Source of the DNA: Serratia liquefaciens ATCC 27592
GTDB taxonomy: Bacteria > Pseudomonadota > Gammaproteobacteria > Enterobacterales > Enterobacteriaceae
Assembly (NCBI RefSeq): GCF_000422085.1
Contig: NC_021741.1
Span: forward strand, 2,170,001-2,234,000
DNA: 64,000 nucleotides
Direction of reading: 5' to 3'
Under the pieces are notes generated by a model that ran no database searches, was not told the origin of the DNA, and saw only the letters and a program-made list of their open reading frames with translations. Position numbers and translations under genes: made by a program. Shown here in pieces: positions 27,612 to 35,077 of the stretch (position 1 is its first letter; every line of letters starts with the position of its first letter).

Positions 27612-28499
27612 TTAGCGATGCCGGGCCTGTCCCATATAACGAATCATTTCCGCCCCAATCCAAGCGCCCACCGGAATGCTCACCCCATTGCCAATCTGCT
27701 TGTAAGCTGCGGTATCTGACACGGGAAAAATGAACCAGTCAGGTACACCCTGCAGGCGAGCATATTCACGCACTGAATACGGGCGAACTCCGTCAGGGAA
27801 GCGTTTATCGACAACAAGTCGAGTGCTCTTATCCTTCGCGTAATGGGCCACACAGGTTGGGGCGATATCTCCGCGTGCTGGGTCACTGATAATCGGTAAA
27901 TCCCTGTAAGAGCCACTGAGTCTCGCGTTGATGGCCTTAGGTAAAGTTACCTGTGGGTCTTCTTCCAATACCGCACTCAAGGGCAGCGGTTTGAATTTCT
28001 CGGGAGGCCTGATGGAAAACGCACGCCGGGTACCGATGATGATTAGGCGGTTACGGTGTTGTGGAAGCCATGTTTCGGATTGGATAGGGCAAAACACCTG
28101 AATGAAGTAATCAGGCATGCGGGTCATTGCTTCCATCACGACAGGGAAGGCTCGCATACCTGGGACGTTTTCGATCACATAAAACTCTGGTCGTGCAAGT
28201 GCGAAGTGACGCAAAGCATGCAGGAACAAGTCATCACCGGTATGCACTCCATGGATATCGCCGATAGTGCTGTATTTCGTACATGGGTAGGTGAACACCA
28301 TCCCATCACTGGCACCCTGTTCAAATACCAGTTCTTGGCTGATATCGCATTGCTTTACGTGATCGCCGATGTTGTGCCGGTAAGTCTTGCAAGCGTCAGA
28401 ATCAAGTTCGAAAGCTTGGTTAACCGTGATGCCTGCGCTCAGTAGGCCGACATCCATCATGCCAGCGCCGCAGAAAAATGAATTAACGGTTACGGTCAT
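27612..28499 (-). CDS. Phage DNA (cytosine-5) methyltransferase
   Basis: 295-residue C5 methyltransferase. Motif I FFCGAGMMDVG (residues 8-18), catalytic motif IV TYPCTKYS (C73; most relatives have PPCxxFS), motif VI ENVPG (110-114), motif VIII QHRNRLIIIG and motif X KQIGNGVSIP are all present in order. The target-recognition region is short. It overlaps the ParB-like gene by 4 bp. No restriction endonuclease adjoins it, so it is likely an orphan phage enzyme that protects phage DNA or alters gene expression. Confidence 0.88.
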   Translation of the reverse strand: MTVTVNSFFCGAGMMDVGLLSAGITVNQAFELDSDACKTYRHNIGDHVKQCDISQELVFEQGASDGMVFTYPCTKYSTIGDIHGVHTGDDLFLHALRHFALARPEFYVIENVPGMRAFPVVMEAMTRMPDYFIQVFCPIQSETWLPQHRNRLIIIGTRRAFSIRPPEKFKPLPLSAVLEEDPQVTLPKAINARLSGSYRDLPIISDPARGDIAPTCVAHYAKDKSTRLVVDKRFPDGVRPYSVREYARLQGVPDWFIFPVSDTAAYKQIGNGVSIPVGAWIGAEMIRYMGQARHR

Positions 28500-29341
28500 T
28501 TGGCCTCCTGTTGTTCAGCATCGAATGTCTGCGGGTGCTGTTGTCTGTACTCGTTGAGGATTTTGTTTATTTCCTCTCTGGTTCCTGGCGTCAGCAGCAG
28601 AACATCGCCCTCTTCACAGAGCATAGGGGCAGCGTCATAAAGCAGTTCGCATAATCTGCGTGCGCGGGTGGCGCTGAATAGGGGGGTGATAAAGGACTTG
28701 GTGACCTTCTTCTTGCCTGCCTTCTTGGCCTTTTCGACGTCACCGGCAAGCACTTTTCCTGCCGCTTCGCCGTGCTCTTTTACGCGGTCTACAGCGGCGT
28801 CAACGGCAACAGCACCCTCTCTAACGAGCGTCTGAACGTCGTGGTTTGCCTGGCTGAATGCCAGCAGCTTATCGACCGTTGCGCGGCTCTTACCGACCAA
28901 CGCGGCGATTTCATCAGGGGAAAGATTGAACCCGGCCAGCTCTTTTACAACGAGCGACTGCTCGTAAGGGGATAGGGGGAGCTGGGTGTTACTGTTCATG
29001 ATGCGAGCGATACGCTCTACATCATTTCCAGTAAACGGAATTATCTGTATGCGCTCTACAGGTTTACCTGCGTCACGACAGCGGCTATAAGCACGGCGAC
29101 GGCGGTGGCCTTCAACAACCCAAACACCGCCTTCATCACGAACTCTTACCTCGATCGGTGGCACCGGCTTGCCTTTCATCAGGTGCTGAAAGAGCTTTTC
29201 ATCCTCTGCCTGAGTGTGTTCATTCTCCACGCGCTTGTTAAAGCCTTCCTGAACGTGGATATCGTCCAGGTTCATAGTCATGCGCCCATCAGGACGTTTT
29301 ATCGTGCCGTCCTTTGCCATCTGCTTAAATGAGTTAGCCAT
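28496..29341 (-). CDS. ParB/Srx-fold N-terminal domain phage protein
   Basis: 281 residues. The ParB N-terminal fold is seen in DIHVQEGFNKRVENEH, VPPIEVRV and the phosphate-binding VVEGHRRRRAYSRC (about 73-87). A KorB/ParB-type helix-turn-helix follows: LSPYEQSLVVKELAG then LSPDEIAALVGKSRATVDKLL (about 120-160). The C-terminal part is Ala/Lys-rich, then a globular end. Often paired with DNA methyltransferases in phages. Role not established; DNA binding is likely. Confidence 0.82.
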   Translation of the reverse strand: MANSFKQMAKDGTIKRPDGRMTMNLDDIHVQEGFNKRVENEHTQAEDEKLFQHLMKGKPVPPIEVRVRDEGGVWVVEGHRRRRAYSRCRDAGKPVERIQIIPFTGNDVERIARIMNSNTQLPLSPYEQSLVVKELAGFNLSPDEIAALVGKSRATVDKLLAFSQANHDVQTLVREGAVAVDAAVDRVKEHGEAAGKVLAGDVEKAKKAGKKKVTKSFITPLFSATRARRLCELLYDAAPMLCEEGDVLLLTPGTREEINKILNEYRQQHPQTFDAEQQEAK

Positions 29342-29344
29342 CTG

Positions 29345-29581
29345 TTATTCAACCTCTCCGTGGATTGTGCTTTCGCTGTGGTGCTGTAGGCGACTGCTTG
29401 AAGGGTGGGTAATGGCATACGTCAGGACATATGCCGAACCGTCTTTAAAACCCGTCCAACGTGCGCATGCGCTGACTATCTGGCCCTGAACATCCTTACC
29501 CCGGTGATCTGAGTAATTCACGATGGTCCCAATGTGGTAACGCGGTTCGCACAGGCTCGGCGGGAGAGGTTTCTTTTCCAT
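29345..29581 (-). CDS. Small phage protein (beta-strand-rich, KOW/SH3-like length)
   Basis: 78 residues from ATG 29581, which has GGAGTTAATC before it. IGTIVNYSDHRGKDVQGQIVSACARWTGFKDGSAYVLTYAIT looks like a small beta barrel with alternating hydrophobic residues. No family recognised. Part of a leftward early operon of very short genes; its ribosome site lies in the last codons of the preceding gene. Confidence 0.55.
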   Translation of the reverse strand: MEKKPLPPSLCEPRYHIGTIVNYSDHRGKDVQGQIVSACARWTGFKDGSAYVLTYAITHPSSSRLQHHSESTIHGEVE

Positions 29582-29583
29582 GA

Positions 29584-29727
29584 TTAACTCCAAACAGCGC
29601 CAGCAGTGAGCAGGCACAAGGTAAAAATAAGCAGATAGAAGAGGTGTTTGCCGTGGTGGCGTTTAGGGGCAAAATCGCCCCCGGTAAGGTCGTACTTATG
29701 CTGGATGCGAGCGTTGAGCGTTACCAT
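29584..29727 (-). CDS. Small single-span membrane protein
   Basis: 47-residue ORF. A basic N-terminal half (DFAPKRHHGKH) is followed by a strong transmembrane stretch HLFYLLIFTLCLLTAGAVW. Its start overlaps the stop of the upstream gene by 7 bp and its end holds the ribosome site of the next gene, so coupled translation supports it. No family recognised. Confidence 0.5.
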   Translation of the reverse strand: MVTLNARIQHKYDLTGGDFAPKRHHGKHLFYLLIFTLCLLTAGAVWS

Positions 29728-29933
29728 GCTGGCCTCCGCTGCATTGTGTGCAGGCGGCGCTGCAGGGTTTTAATGCTGTTGCGTGTGACGTAGAAGCTGG
29801 AGCAGGTGTCGGCGCAGACGAGGATTCTCACGGTCTTATATCTGCCGTCTTCGTAGCGCTGAATGCTTACGCCCTTTTTCTCTACGCCGCGCGTCTTACC
29901 GCAGTGCTCACAGTATTTTGTGGTGGTTTGCAT
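29721..29933 (-). CDS. Small zinc-ribbon-like phage protein
   Basis: 70 residues. YCEHCGKTRG near the N terminus and LVCADTCSSFYV in the middle give paired Cys-x2-Cys and Cys-x3-Cys, suggesting one bound zinc. The C-terminal third is basic (NSIKTLQRRLHTMQRRPAW). The start MQTTTKYCEHC at 29933 follows GAGAGGACATGTT. Possibly a nucleic-acid-binding early protein. Confidence 0.55.
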   Translation of the reverse strand: MQTTTKYCEHCGKTRGVEKKGVSIQRYEDGRYKTVRILVCADTCSSFYVTRNSIKTLQRRLHTMQRRPAW

Positions 29934-30211
29934 AACATGTCCTCTCAATGAAAATTACATGGATAAAGGCACTGCCTGAGTTGATGCGCGCGCTCGGTTT
30001 CCCTACGGTTCCAGCACACTGGAGCGGGGCAGAGCCTTTATTGATGTAAAAAAGAGCCCCGACTAGCGGGGCAAAGGATGACAAGGGAGGTGTTACGGAA
30101 CAGGCTTGTGATGACTCACGCACCTGGTGGCGCATCGAACCGGGGATTTATACTGTGTAGGTTAAAATTAGAACCGGAATGATGCGCCACCAGATAAGTG
30201 AGACGCCGGTA

Positions 30212-30310
30212 TTACCCGGCGATGTATACGCAGCCAGAAATAGTTGCCACCCAAAGGGTTAAGCCGATGAGCACGCTATAGGTCATTGCCTTCCATCCGT
30301 TTAAACTCAT
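30212..30310 (-). CDS. Very small hydrophobic protein (32 residues)
   Basis: MSLNGWKAMTYSVLIGLTLW followed by VATISGCVYIAG: one membrane span. GAGGCAATC precedes the ATG. It sits in the leftward early operon between two other short genes. The 278 bases from 29934 to 30211 hold no convincing minus-strand gene. Confidence 0.45.
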   Translation of the reverse strand: MSLNGWKAMTYSVLIGLTLWVATISGCVYIAG

Positions 30311-30346
30311 GATTGCCTCAGTGCGCCCCGTAGGGCGCGGTGGGTA

Positions 30347-30502
30347 TTAGCTGGCCAGCCACTCGTCATAAGTTTTCAACGGCTTGCCGGTCATGAATTC
30401 GTTGCCTTTGCCGTCATCAGCGCAGGCCAGGTAAATCTGATATTCGCTGTCGTTGTCGCCGCGAGCTTTGGTCTGCCAATTGGCGTTCTGTTCGAGTCGC
30501 AT
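30347..30502 (-). CDS. Small phage early protein
   Basis: 51 residues from ATG 30502, preceded by GAGGGTTACACG: MRLEQNANWQTKARGDNDSE then YQIYLACADDGKGNEFMTGK and KTYDEWLAS. Looks like a short folded domain, rich in acidic and aromatic residues. No family recognised; an in-frame longer start at 30607 would run over the preceding gene. Confidence 0.5.
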   Translation of the reverse strand: MRLEQNANWQTKARGDNDSEYQIYLACADDGKGNEFMTGKPLKTYDEWLAS

Positions 30503-30521
30503 CGTGTAACCCTCTGCTGTG

Positions 30522-30683
30522 TTAGTTGGCGCACTGGTGCTTTTTGCTGAAGATGCGCTGAGCCTGCATTGCTTTACCCGTGCTTGGAGTGCGGTAGAAA
30601 ACTTCACGGCATTTGCTGCAAAACAAAACCTTCATGTCGTGACCATCAATGCCCCAGCCAACATGTTCGTTTATTGCTTTCAT
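30522..30683 (-). CDS. Small Cys-containing phage early protein
   Basis: 53 residues with GAGGAGTAACGCG before the ATG. VLFCSKCREVFYRTPSTGKAM and a terminal HQCAN give CxxC plus a later HxC, a possible single-zinc fold. First gene of the leftward operon after the pL-like promoter. No N-type antiterminator was recognised here. Confidence 0.5.
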   Translation of the reverse strand: MKAINEHVGWGIDGHDMKVLFCSKCREVFYRTPSTGKAMQAQRIFSKKHQCAN

Positions 30684-30910
30684 CGCGTTACTCCTCAGTG
30701 GTCTTAATGAAGCGCCCCACAGGACGCTTTATAAGTTCACTTCACCCAGTGCTGTCCGCCGCATGCCAGCTGTGCCATACCCCCGTAAGGGCTGGGGACT
30801 TCCAGGTACTGAGTTATGCAGATCTCTCTGCTCAACGCTGGGTGACTAAACCTGATTGTTAAAGAGCGACCCGGTGGTTTGGGGTGACGTTGTTGCTGTC
30901 GATGGATTGA

Positions 30911-30939
30911 GTTTAATTAATAATAAACTTAATCGTCAA
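30911..30939 (-). promoter_or_regulatory. Leftward early promoter (pL-like)
   Basis: On the minus strand TTGACG (-35), 17 bases, TTAAAC (-10). The stretch TACTTGACG...TTTATTATT closely resembles the pR-like promoter TACTTGACG...TTTAGTATT near 33254-33285, suggesting shared operators for the CI repressor. Read leftward it would drive the small-gene operon and the ParB/methyltransferase pair. Confidence 0.55.
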
Positions 30940-31075
30940 GTAAACACTAAACATAAGGTCGATGTTTATCGTTAACTAATTGAGAGTTTAGAGAATTTAG
31001 TTTTGTAAATTACTTGATAGGACTGGATTGGTAGCTTATGGGGGTATTTTGAGAGGGGATTTAACGGTGGAGACT

Positions 31076-31153
31076 ATGGCGGACCCAGATTCAGATCTGG
31101 TTTATGACGAGGCATGCAGGATAATGGGACAGTCTTGTTTGCTGCTGGCATAG
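31076..31153 (+). CDS. Possible 25-residue leaderless-type small ORF
   Basis: MADPDSDLVYDEACRIMGQS then CLLLA, with GGTGGAGACT before the ATG. Only the ribosome site and a plausible composition support it. It lies between the pL-like promoter and the terminator of the rex-position genes; the rest of 30940-31255 shows no gene. Confidence 0.25.
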   Translation: MADPDSDLVYDEACRIMGQSCLLLA

Positions 31154-31255
31154 AATAGCGATGAGATAGGTCGTGTAGATGGCCTACCAGCTTAAGCGAA
31201 TTCACTGACAGAAATGAACGAAAAACCGAGGATTGAATATTTAGAGGAGGTCCAT

Positions 31256-31281
31256 AAAAACCCGGAGAAAAAACCGGGTTT
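31256..31281 (-). terminator. Terminator ending the CI/rex-position operon
   Basis: AAACCCGG pairs with CCGGGTTT around an A-rich loop; on the minus strand five T follow. It ends five bases after the last gene of the operon. Confidence 0.8.
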
Positions 31282-31285
31282 CATC

Positions 31286-31528
31286 TCAGGAGGACCAGAC
31301 TGTTTGTGGTGGTAAAGTTCCTGTCTCTTTCCAGTCTAAAATCACTCTTCTTGCCGCTCTGGCAAAGTGTGTTTTTCTTGAGTCATTAGGCATTGGTTTG
31401 GTCAAGGCTAACTCACCTGTTTTACAGTTGATTGAAAAGTATCCATTCCTTCCATTTTCATCTGAAAACAAGTATGTCACCTTACTCCCTTCACGGCTAA
31501 CGATCCTAGCAGTTACTAATATCGCCAT
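31286..31528 (-). CDS. Small protein, third gene of the rex-position module
   Basis: 80 residues from ATG 31528 (GAGGCATATA upstream): MAILVTARIVSREGSKVTYL, FSDENGRNGYFSINCKTGEL and KTHFARAARRVILDWKETG. The first half looks like a beta sheet, the second a helix. Overlaps the preceding gene by 23 bp, so it is translated in the same unit. No family recognised. It is expected to be expressed in the lysogen from the repressor promoter. Confidence 0.6.
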   Translation of the reverse strand: MAILVTARIVSREGSKVTYLFSDENGRNGYFSINCKTGELALTKPMPNDSRKTHFARAARRVILDWKETGTLPPQTVWSS

Positions 31529-32036
31529 TATATGCCTCTTCAGGGTTCCATGTGTATCCACATGCTATGGTAGTTCTATGTGCTTCTGTTTGTGATACAT
31601 CCTTCCGCATCACAATTATAGACTCAAGTTGTTCGTGGCGGAAGAGTTTTTCATCCTCATCGACGTGGTCGCCCTCTGTCATCCTACTCCAAGAATTTAC
31701 AATTTCAGGGTCTGCATCTAACCTTCTATATTCGTCGATGTCATTAATTACAATTCTATGTTTTTTATAGAAAATATGCTCTTTTACTCTCGATACTACA
31801 GATTCTGGTTTCTGAATATTTTCTGCAATTTTTGCAACATCACTTGTATCCTGCCTTATAGCTTCGTAAAGTTCAACGGCTTTATCCCAGTTTTCTAGTT
31901 TATTTGGGTCAAGAACTACGCGTAATATTGTTGATGCATTCTCAAGATCACTTGAAATGATTTCATCAAGGAAGTCAAGAGCATCCTGAGCAGCATCATT
32001 AAAATCAAAGTCGCTGAGGATAGCTTGATTATTCAT
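31506..32036 (-). CDS. Acidic protein, second gene of the rex-position module
   Basis: 176 residues, A+T-rich DNA. The N-terminal half is helical and acidic (DFDFNDAAQDALDFLDEII). The C-terminal half carries VVSRVKEHIFYKKHRIVI, PEIVNSWSRMTEGDHVDEDE and KLFRHEQLES, a His-Glu pattern that recurs at the ends of some polymorphic and phage-borne toxin proteins. That comparison is from memory and weak. It overlaps the upstream gene by 4 bp (ATGA). Candidate effector of an exclusion or defence module. Confidence 0.6.
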   Translation of the reverse strand: MNNQAILSDFDFNDAAQDALDFLDEIISSDLENASTILRVVLDPNKLENWDKAVELYEAIRQDTSDVAKIAENIQKPESVVSRVKEHIFYKKHRIVINDIDEYRRLDADPEIVNSWSRMTEGDHVDEDEKLFRHEQLESIIVMRKDVSQTEAHRTTIACGYTWNPEEAYNGDISNC

Positions 32037-32431
32037 TTTACAAACTCTTGGATGCCGGACTTAGCCAAGGCAAAACCAAGAAGATTTAAGTTATATTTAA
32101 CAAATACTTTAAAACCTTCAAAGCCCATGCCATATGGTTTTATTAGACTAAAATGAAAAGCAAAATCTTTTTTTTCAATAGAGAAGCAGCCAGAAATTGC
32201 ATTGCTATTCATTTCATTGATTTTTCTCAACAATTCAAGTTCATTTGCATCATCTTTGATTCTGAAGAGTACGCGGAAAATTAAATTATTGCTTGGTAAA
32301 AGCTGAACGATAAATGTTGTAGCCTCGGTAGAAACGACTAGTAATTTCCCTTCTTGTTTTACATTAAAATCTAGTTGCTGAAGCCAGCCGATGTAGCCTT
32401 CCAGCGTGGTTTCTTTGGTTATTCTTTCCAT
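32033..32431 (-). CDS. YbjN-like fold protein, first gene of the rex-position module
   Basis: 132 residues, A+T-rich. ITKETTLEGYIGWLQQLDFNV, then alternating strands LLVVSTEATTFIVQLL and NLIFRVLFRIK, and a helix ELELLRKINEMNSNAIS followed by FSIEKKDFAFHFSLI, resemble the YbjN/type III secretion chaperone-like fold (low-confidence fold guess). It follows the CI gene by 141 bp in the same direction and is coupled to the next gene. Confidence 0.55.
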   Translation of the reverse strand: MERITKETTLEGYIGWLQQLDFNVKQEGKLLVVSTEATTFIVQLLPSNNLIFRVLFRIKDDANELELLRKINEMNSNAISGCFSIEKKDFAFHFSLIKPYGMGFEGFKVFVKYNLNLLGFALAKSGIQEFVK

Positions 32432-32572
32432 GTCAGTTAACCTTAAATAATAATTTAAAGATGAAGTATAATCACTTAACGCATGTTTTTTTGTTTAAAA
32501 ACGAATTATTAAAATTCATTTTATTTTGAGACCATTCATTAAGTGATACCAAAATTTTCAATATATGCCAGT

Positions 32573-33217
32573 TTATCCGTGGCGCTTAAATGCTTGTGAC
32601 TGACTCAATAGTACCTTACCAATCACTTTCAGTTTATGCTCGTTATCTTCAGTAATAACCCAATCTGAGTATTGCGAATTGTCAGAATGAACTAGCAGGT
32701 GATCTGGCAACATCTGAAGTCTTTTCACATGCAAATGGTTTTTGTACAGGAACACGTAGATGCCATCACCACTGAAGTAGTCTTTGCTCACATCAACAAA
32801 AATTGCATCCCCGAGTTCGATAGTCCCAGCCATGCTGTCACCATCTACGGTGATCGTCTTTACCTGTGATGCTTGCTTGCCGCCGAACATCATTGACGCG
32901 TGATCATCGGTATACTCAATCGAACGAATTGTCTGAACCACTTCGCTATTAATCACTCCTGGCCCAGCGCTCGCCTGTACGTCAAGGACTTCGATCCTGT
33001 AATTTGAGCTTTCCTGCTGTTCTAATCGGGCGTCGCTGACATCATCTAGAAATCCCGTAGGCATGCCATACGTTGATTCAAGGCGTCTTGCAGCCCTTTC
33101 ACCAAAAGAAGCTTTACCTGTCATCAACTGTGATAGGTAGCTTTTTTCATTGGCTGGTAACGTTTTATCTGCGAACCAAGCCTTCAGGCGCTCACGCCGA
33201 TTCTCTGTCGTATTCAT
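32573..33217 (-). CDS. Prophage CI-type repressor with S24 self-cleavage domain
   Basis: 214 residues. An N-terminal helix-turn-helix (about 20-58, LSQLMTGKASFGERAARRLE) is followed by a LexA-like S24 domain: cleavage site ASAGPG (A84-G85), catalytic serine in DGDSMAG (S128) and catalytic lysine in HVKRLQ (K165). All three are intact, so RecA-stimulated self-cleavage after DNA damage is expected. It keeps lytic genes silent in the lysogen. Divergent from cro across a promoter-operator region. Confidence 0.92.
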   Translation of the reverse strand: MNTTENRRERLKAWFADKTLPANEKSYLSQLMTGKASFGERAARRLESTYGMPTGFLDDVSDARLEQQESSNYRIEVLDVQASAGPGVINSEVVQTIRSIEYTDDHASMMFGGKQASQVKTITVDGDSMAGTIELGDAIFVDVSKDYFSGDGIYVFLYKNHLHVKRLQMLPDHLLVHSDNSQYSDWVITEDNEHKLKVIGKVLLSQSQAFKRHG

Positions 33218-33239
33218 ATTTCCATTCTGCGTAGTAGTT

Positions 33240-33285
33240 ACTAAACAAGCAAATACTTGACGCTTGGTTTAGTATTCAATAAACT
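33240..33285 (+). promoter_or_regulatory. Rightward early promoter (pR-like) with operator inverted repeat
   Basis: TTGACG (33257-33262), 17 bases, TAAACT (33280-33285). An inverted repeat ACTAAACAAGC / GCTTGGTTTAGT (33240-33273) surrounds the -35 and is a likely CI/Cro operator. It lies between cI and cro. Confidence 0.6.
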
Positions 33286-33308
33286 TCATTTAACTTATGA
33301 GGTGACCT

Positions 33309-33536
33309 ATGCAACTAAAGCAATACATCGACGAACTAGAACGGGGAGAGGCAAAGAAGCTTGCTGAGCGTTTATTCGTTTCCAGTTCCTATTTATCTCA
33401 GATGGCTTCTGGCCGGTGCTCAATTTCGCCTGCACGTTGCGTTGAGATCGAAACAGCAACAAACAGCAAGGTTACTCGGCGGGATCTTCGTCCAGACGAT
33501 TGGCAAAAGATTTGGCCGGAGCTAACTGCTGCTTAA
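33309..33536 (+). CDS. Cro-type regulator (YdaS-like)
   Basis: 75-residue helix-turn-helix protein: EAKKLAERLFVSSSYLSQMAS is the DNA-binding unit, and the C-terminal RRDLRPDDWQKIWPEL is typical of YdaS/Cro proteins of lambdoid phages. First gene right of pR; it represses the CI promoter during lytic growth. Confidence 0.88.
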   Translation: MQLKQYIDELERGEAKKLAERLFVSSSYLSQMASGRCSISPARCVEIETATNSKVTRRDLRPDDWQKIWPELTAA

Positions 33537-33551
33537 CAAGGACAACTATCA

Positions 33552-33875
33552 ATGGAAAACAATGCAATAGCACGAAAGTTAGAACCGCCAATTATCAACG
33601 CAGTTGAGATTGAAGGCGTATTGCTCAACCGGCTTGCATCGGTAGGGCAAAAGGCTTACGCGGAGCACTTAGGGATTAGTGAGTCGACTGCAAGTCGCCG
33701 TAAAGGAGAGGGGCATTTTGCAGCGATGGCCAAGGAGCTGGCATTCCTGGGAATTCAGGCTGCACCTCCTGAAGCGGTTTTGGTTTCTCGGGATTATTTG
33801 GCGTCGGTCGAAACATTGGCTGATATCGGATTGAAAGCTGAGCGCAGCCGACCAGGGCCGCTGGGATGGGACTAA
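33552..33875 (+). CDS. CII-family transcriptional activator
   Basis: 107 residues. IEGVLLNRLASVGQKAYAEHL and GISESTASRRKGEGHFAAMA match the CII DNA-binding helices that recognise promoters for establishing lysogeny. The C-terminal 40 residues are unlike lambda CII. AAGGACAACTATC precedes the ATG. Stop is directly followed by the next start. Confidence 0.85.
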   Translation: MENNAIARKLEPPIINAVEIEGVLLNRLASVGQKAYAEHLGISESTASRRKGEGHFAAMAKELAFLGIQAAPPEAVLVSRDYLASVETLADIGLKAERSRPGPLGWD

Positions 33876-34150
33876 ATGGCCTGGGACACTTTTGTTTACG
33901 ACAACATCAAGCGGCAGCTGGTGGCTGAAGGATTCAGCGAGGCAGTCGCTCAGGGGGGGGGGCAAATTATGGGGCTGATCACTATCGCCGTATGTCGCAG
34001 GCAAGCCGGAAGGGGATGGCATTCGACGACTGTCTCACCCGTGCCAGGCAGTTTGCGCTTGCGAGTTGTACGAAGGAAGAAAAGCCAGAGAAGGCGGGTA
34101 GGAAAGCAAAAAGCCGTGCAGTTACAGCTGCGCGGCCTTCACTAATCTGA
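33876..34150 (+). pseudogene. Phage early gene frameshifted at a run of ten G
   Basis: The gene starts MAWDTFVYDNIKRQLVAEGF. After the G10 tract (33953-33962) the annotated frame turns into basic, low-complexity sequence. In the +1 frame, ANYGADHYRRMSQASRKGMA then FDDCLTRARQFALAS is clearly protein-like and ends at 34148-34150. Eight or eleven G would restore one frame, giving about 90 residues. So it is either a slippage mutation or a homopolymer sequencing error. Homologous phage genes follow cII; function unknown. Confidence 0.6.
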
Positions 34151-34164
34151 TTTGGAGTTCTGCT

Positions 34165-34905
34165 ATGAACAACCTGATTGTGATTGAAAAGACCGCCATT
34201 CGTCAAGATGTCGTAGGGCGTTACTGCCTGAATGACTTGCATCGTGCTGCTGGTGGCGAGGAAAGACACAAGCCGAAATATTGGTATGCGACGCAGCAAA
34301 CGCAGGAGTTGGTGCGTCTTTTGACCGAGCGGGGAATTCCTCCCTCGCTCGAAAATCAGCCAATTAACGTTATTCGTGGTGGGTTAGAGCAGGGCAGCTA
34401 TGCCTGCAAAGAGCTCGTTTATTCATACGCCATGTGGATCAGTGCAACCTTCAACCTGAAAGTGATCCGCACGTTTGACGCAGTGCAGGCCCCATCGACT
34501 CTATCTGAAATGGAAATGATAGCCGCCATGGCTACGAACGCTGCGCAACAGCAACGCCAGATGCAGGCGCTGCAGCAACAGGTTAATGGCGTAACTCAGC
34601 AGATAGAGGAAATTTCAAACGGCGCTATACCACCTGGCTGGCAGACGGTTCGTAACTTGGTGGCTTTGTCTGGGCTGTCTGACAACAAAGTTAGAACCCT
34701 GATCTGCTCGTTTCATGTTACCAGCAAGAAAATCCCCTTTAACGCTCCAGGCGGCATCCTGACGAACGCGACGGTAGCCAAAGAGGATGACTTTCTTACT
34801 GCACTCAGTGAGGTGCGGAAGACGTCCACGCGGGCCTGCAGAAGCAAATACTGGTATCACCCGCGCCTCGGTCGTTTCGAGATGAAAGAACTCCATGGCA
34901 ACTAA
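34165..34905 (+). CDS. KilA-N domain phage protein
   Basis: 246 residues. The KilA-N DNA-binding domain covers about residues 1-110: GRYCLNDLHRAAGG, HKPKYWYATQQTQEL, and the C-terminal motif GSYACKELVYSYAMWISATF. A Gln-rich coiled coil (about 128-148) and a second small helical domain follow. Likely an early transcription regulator or antirepressor. Preceded by GGAGTTCTGCT. Confidence 0.85.
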   Translation: MNNLIVIEKTAIRQDVVGRYCLNDLHRAAGGEERHKPKYWYATQQTQELVRLLTERGIPPSLENQPINVIRGGLEQGSYACKELVYSYAMWISATFNLKVIRTFDAVQAPSTLSEMEMIAAMATNAAQQQRQMQALQQQVNGVTQQIEEISNGAIPPGWQTVRNLVALSGLSDNKVRTLICSFHVTSKKIPFNAPGGILTNATVAKEDDFLTALSEVRKTSTRACRSKYWYHPRLGRFEMKELHGN

Positions 34906-35077
34906 TCACTCTGTGCCATTAAACCGGAAATACCTTGATGACCACGGTAAACGCGTGACCGTCATTCGGTGGGATCGGGCTGAGCAACAGGTGATTTTTA
35001 TGCGAGAGGGCTACCCGTATGAATGCATGCAGCCACTTGAGCGATTTAAAGAGAAATTTAAGCGAGTCGAAGTATGA
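34895..35077 (+). CDS. Small DUF4222-type phage protein
   Basis: 60 residues: KYLDDHGKRVTVIRWDRAEQ and QVIFMREGYPYECMQPLERF match a conserved small family found before O-like genes in lambdoid phages. Overlaps the KilA-N gene by 11 bp and the replication gene by 4 bp. Function unknown. Confidence 0.75.
   Translation: MATNHSVPLNRKYLDDHGKRVTVIRWDRAEQQVIFMREGYPYECMQPLERFKEKFKRVEV

Noticed and set aside
30720..30830. Minus-strand frame with sequence like ITQYLEVPSPYGGMAQLACG
   Set aside because: Protein-like, but only a TTG start and no clear ribosome site; could be a real phage micro-ORF, not listed for lack of support.
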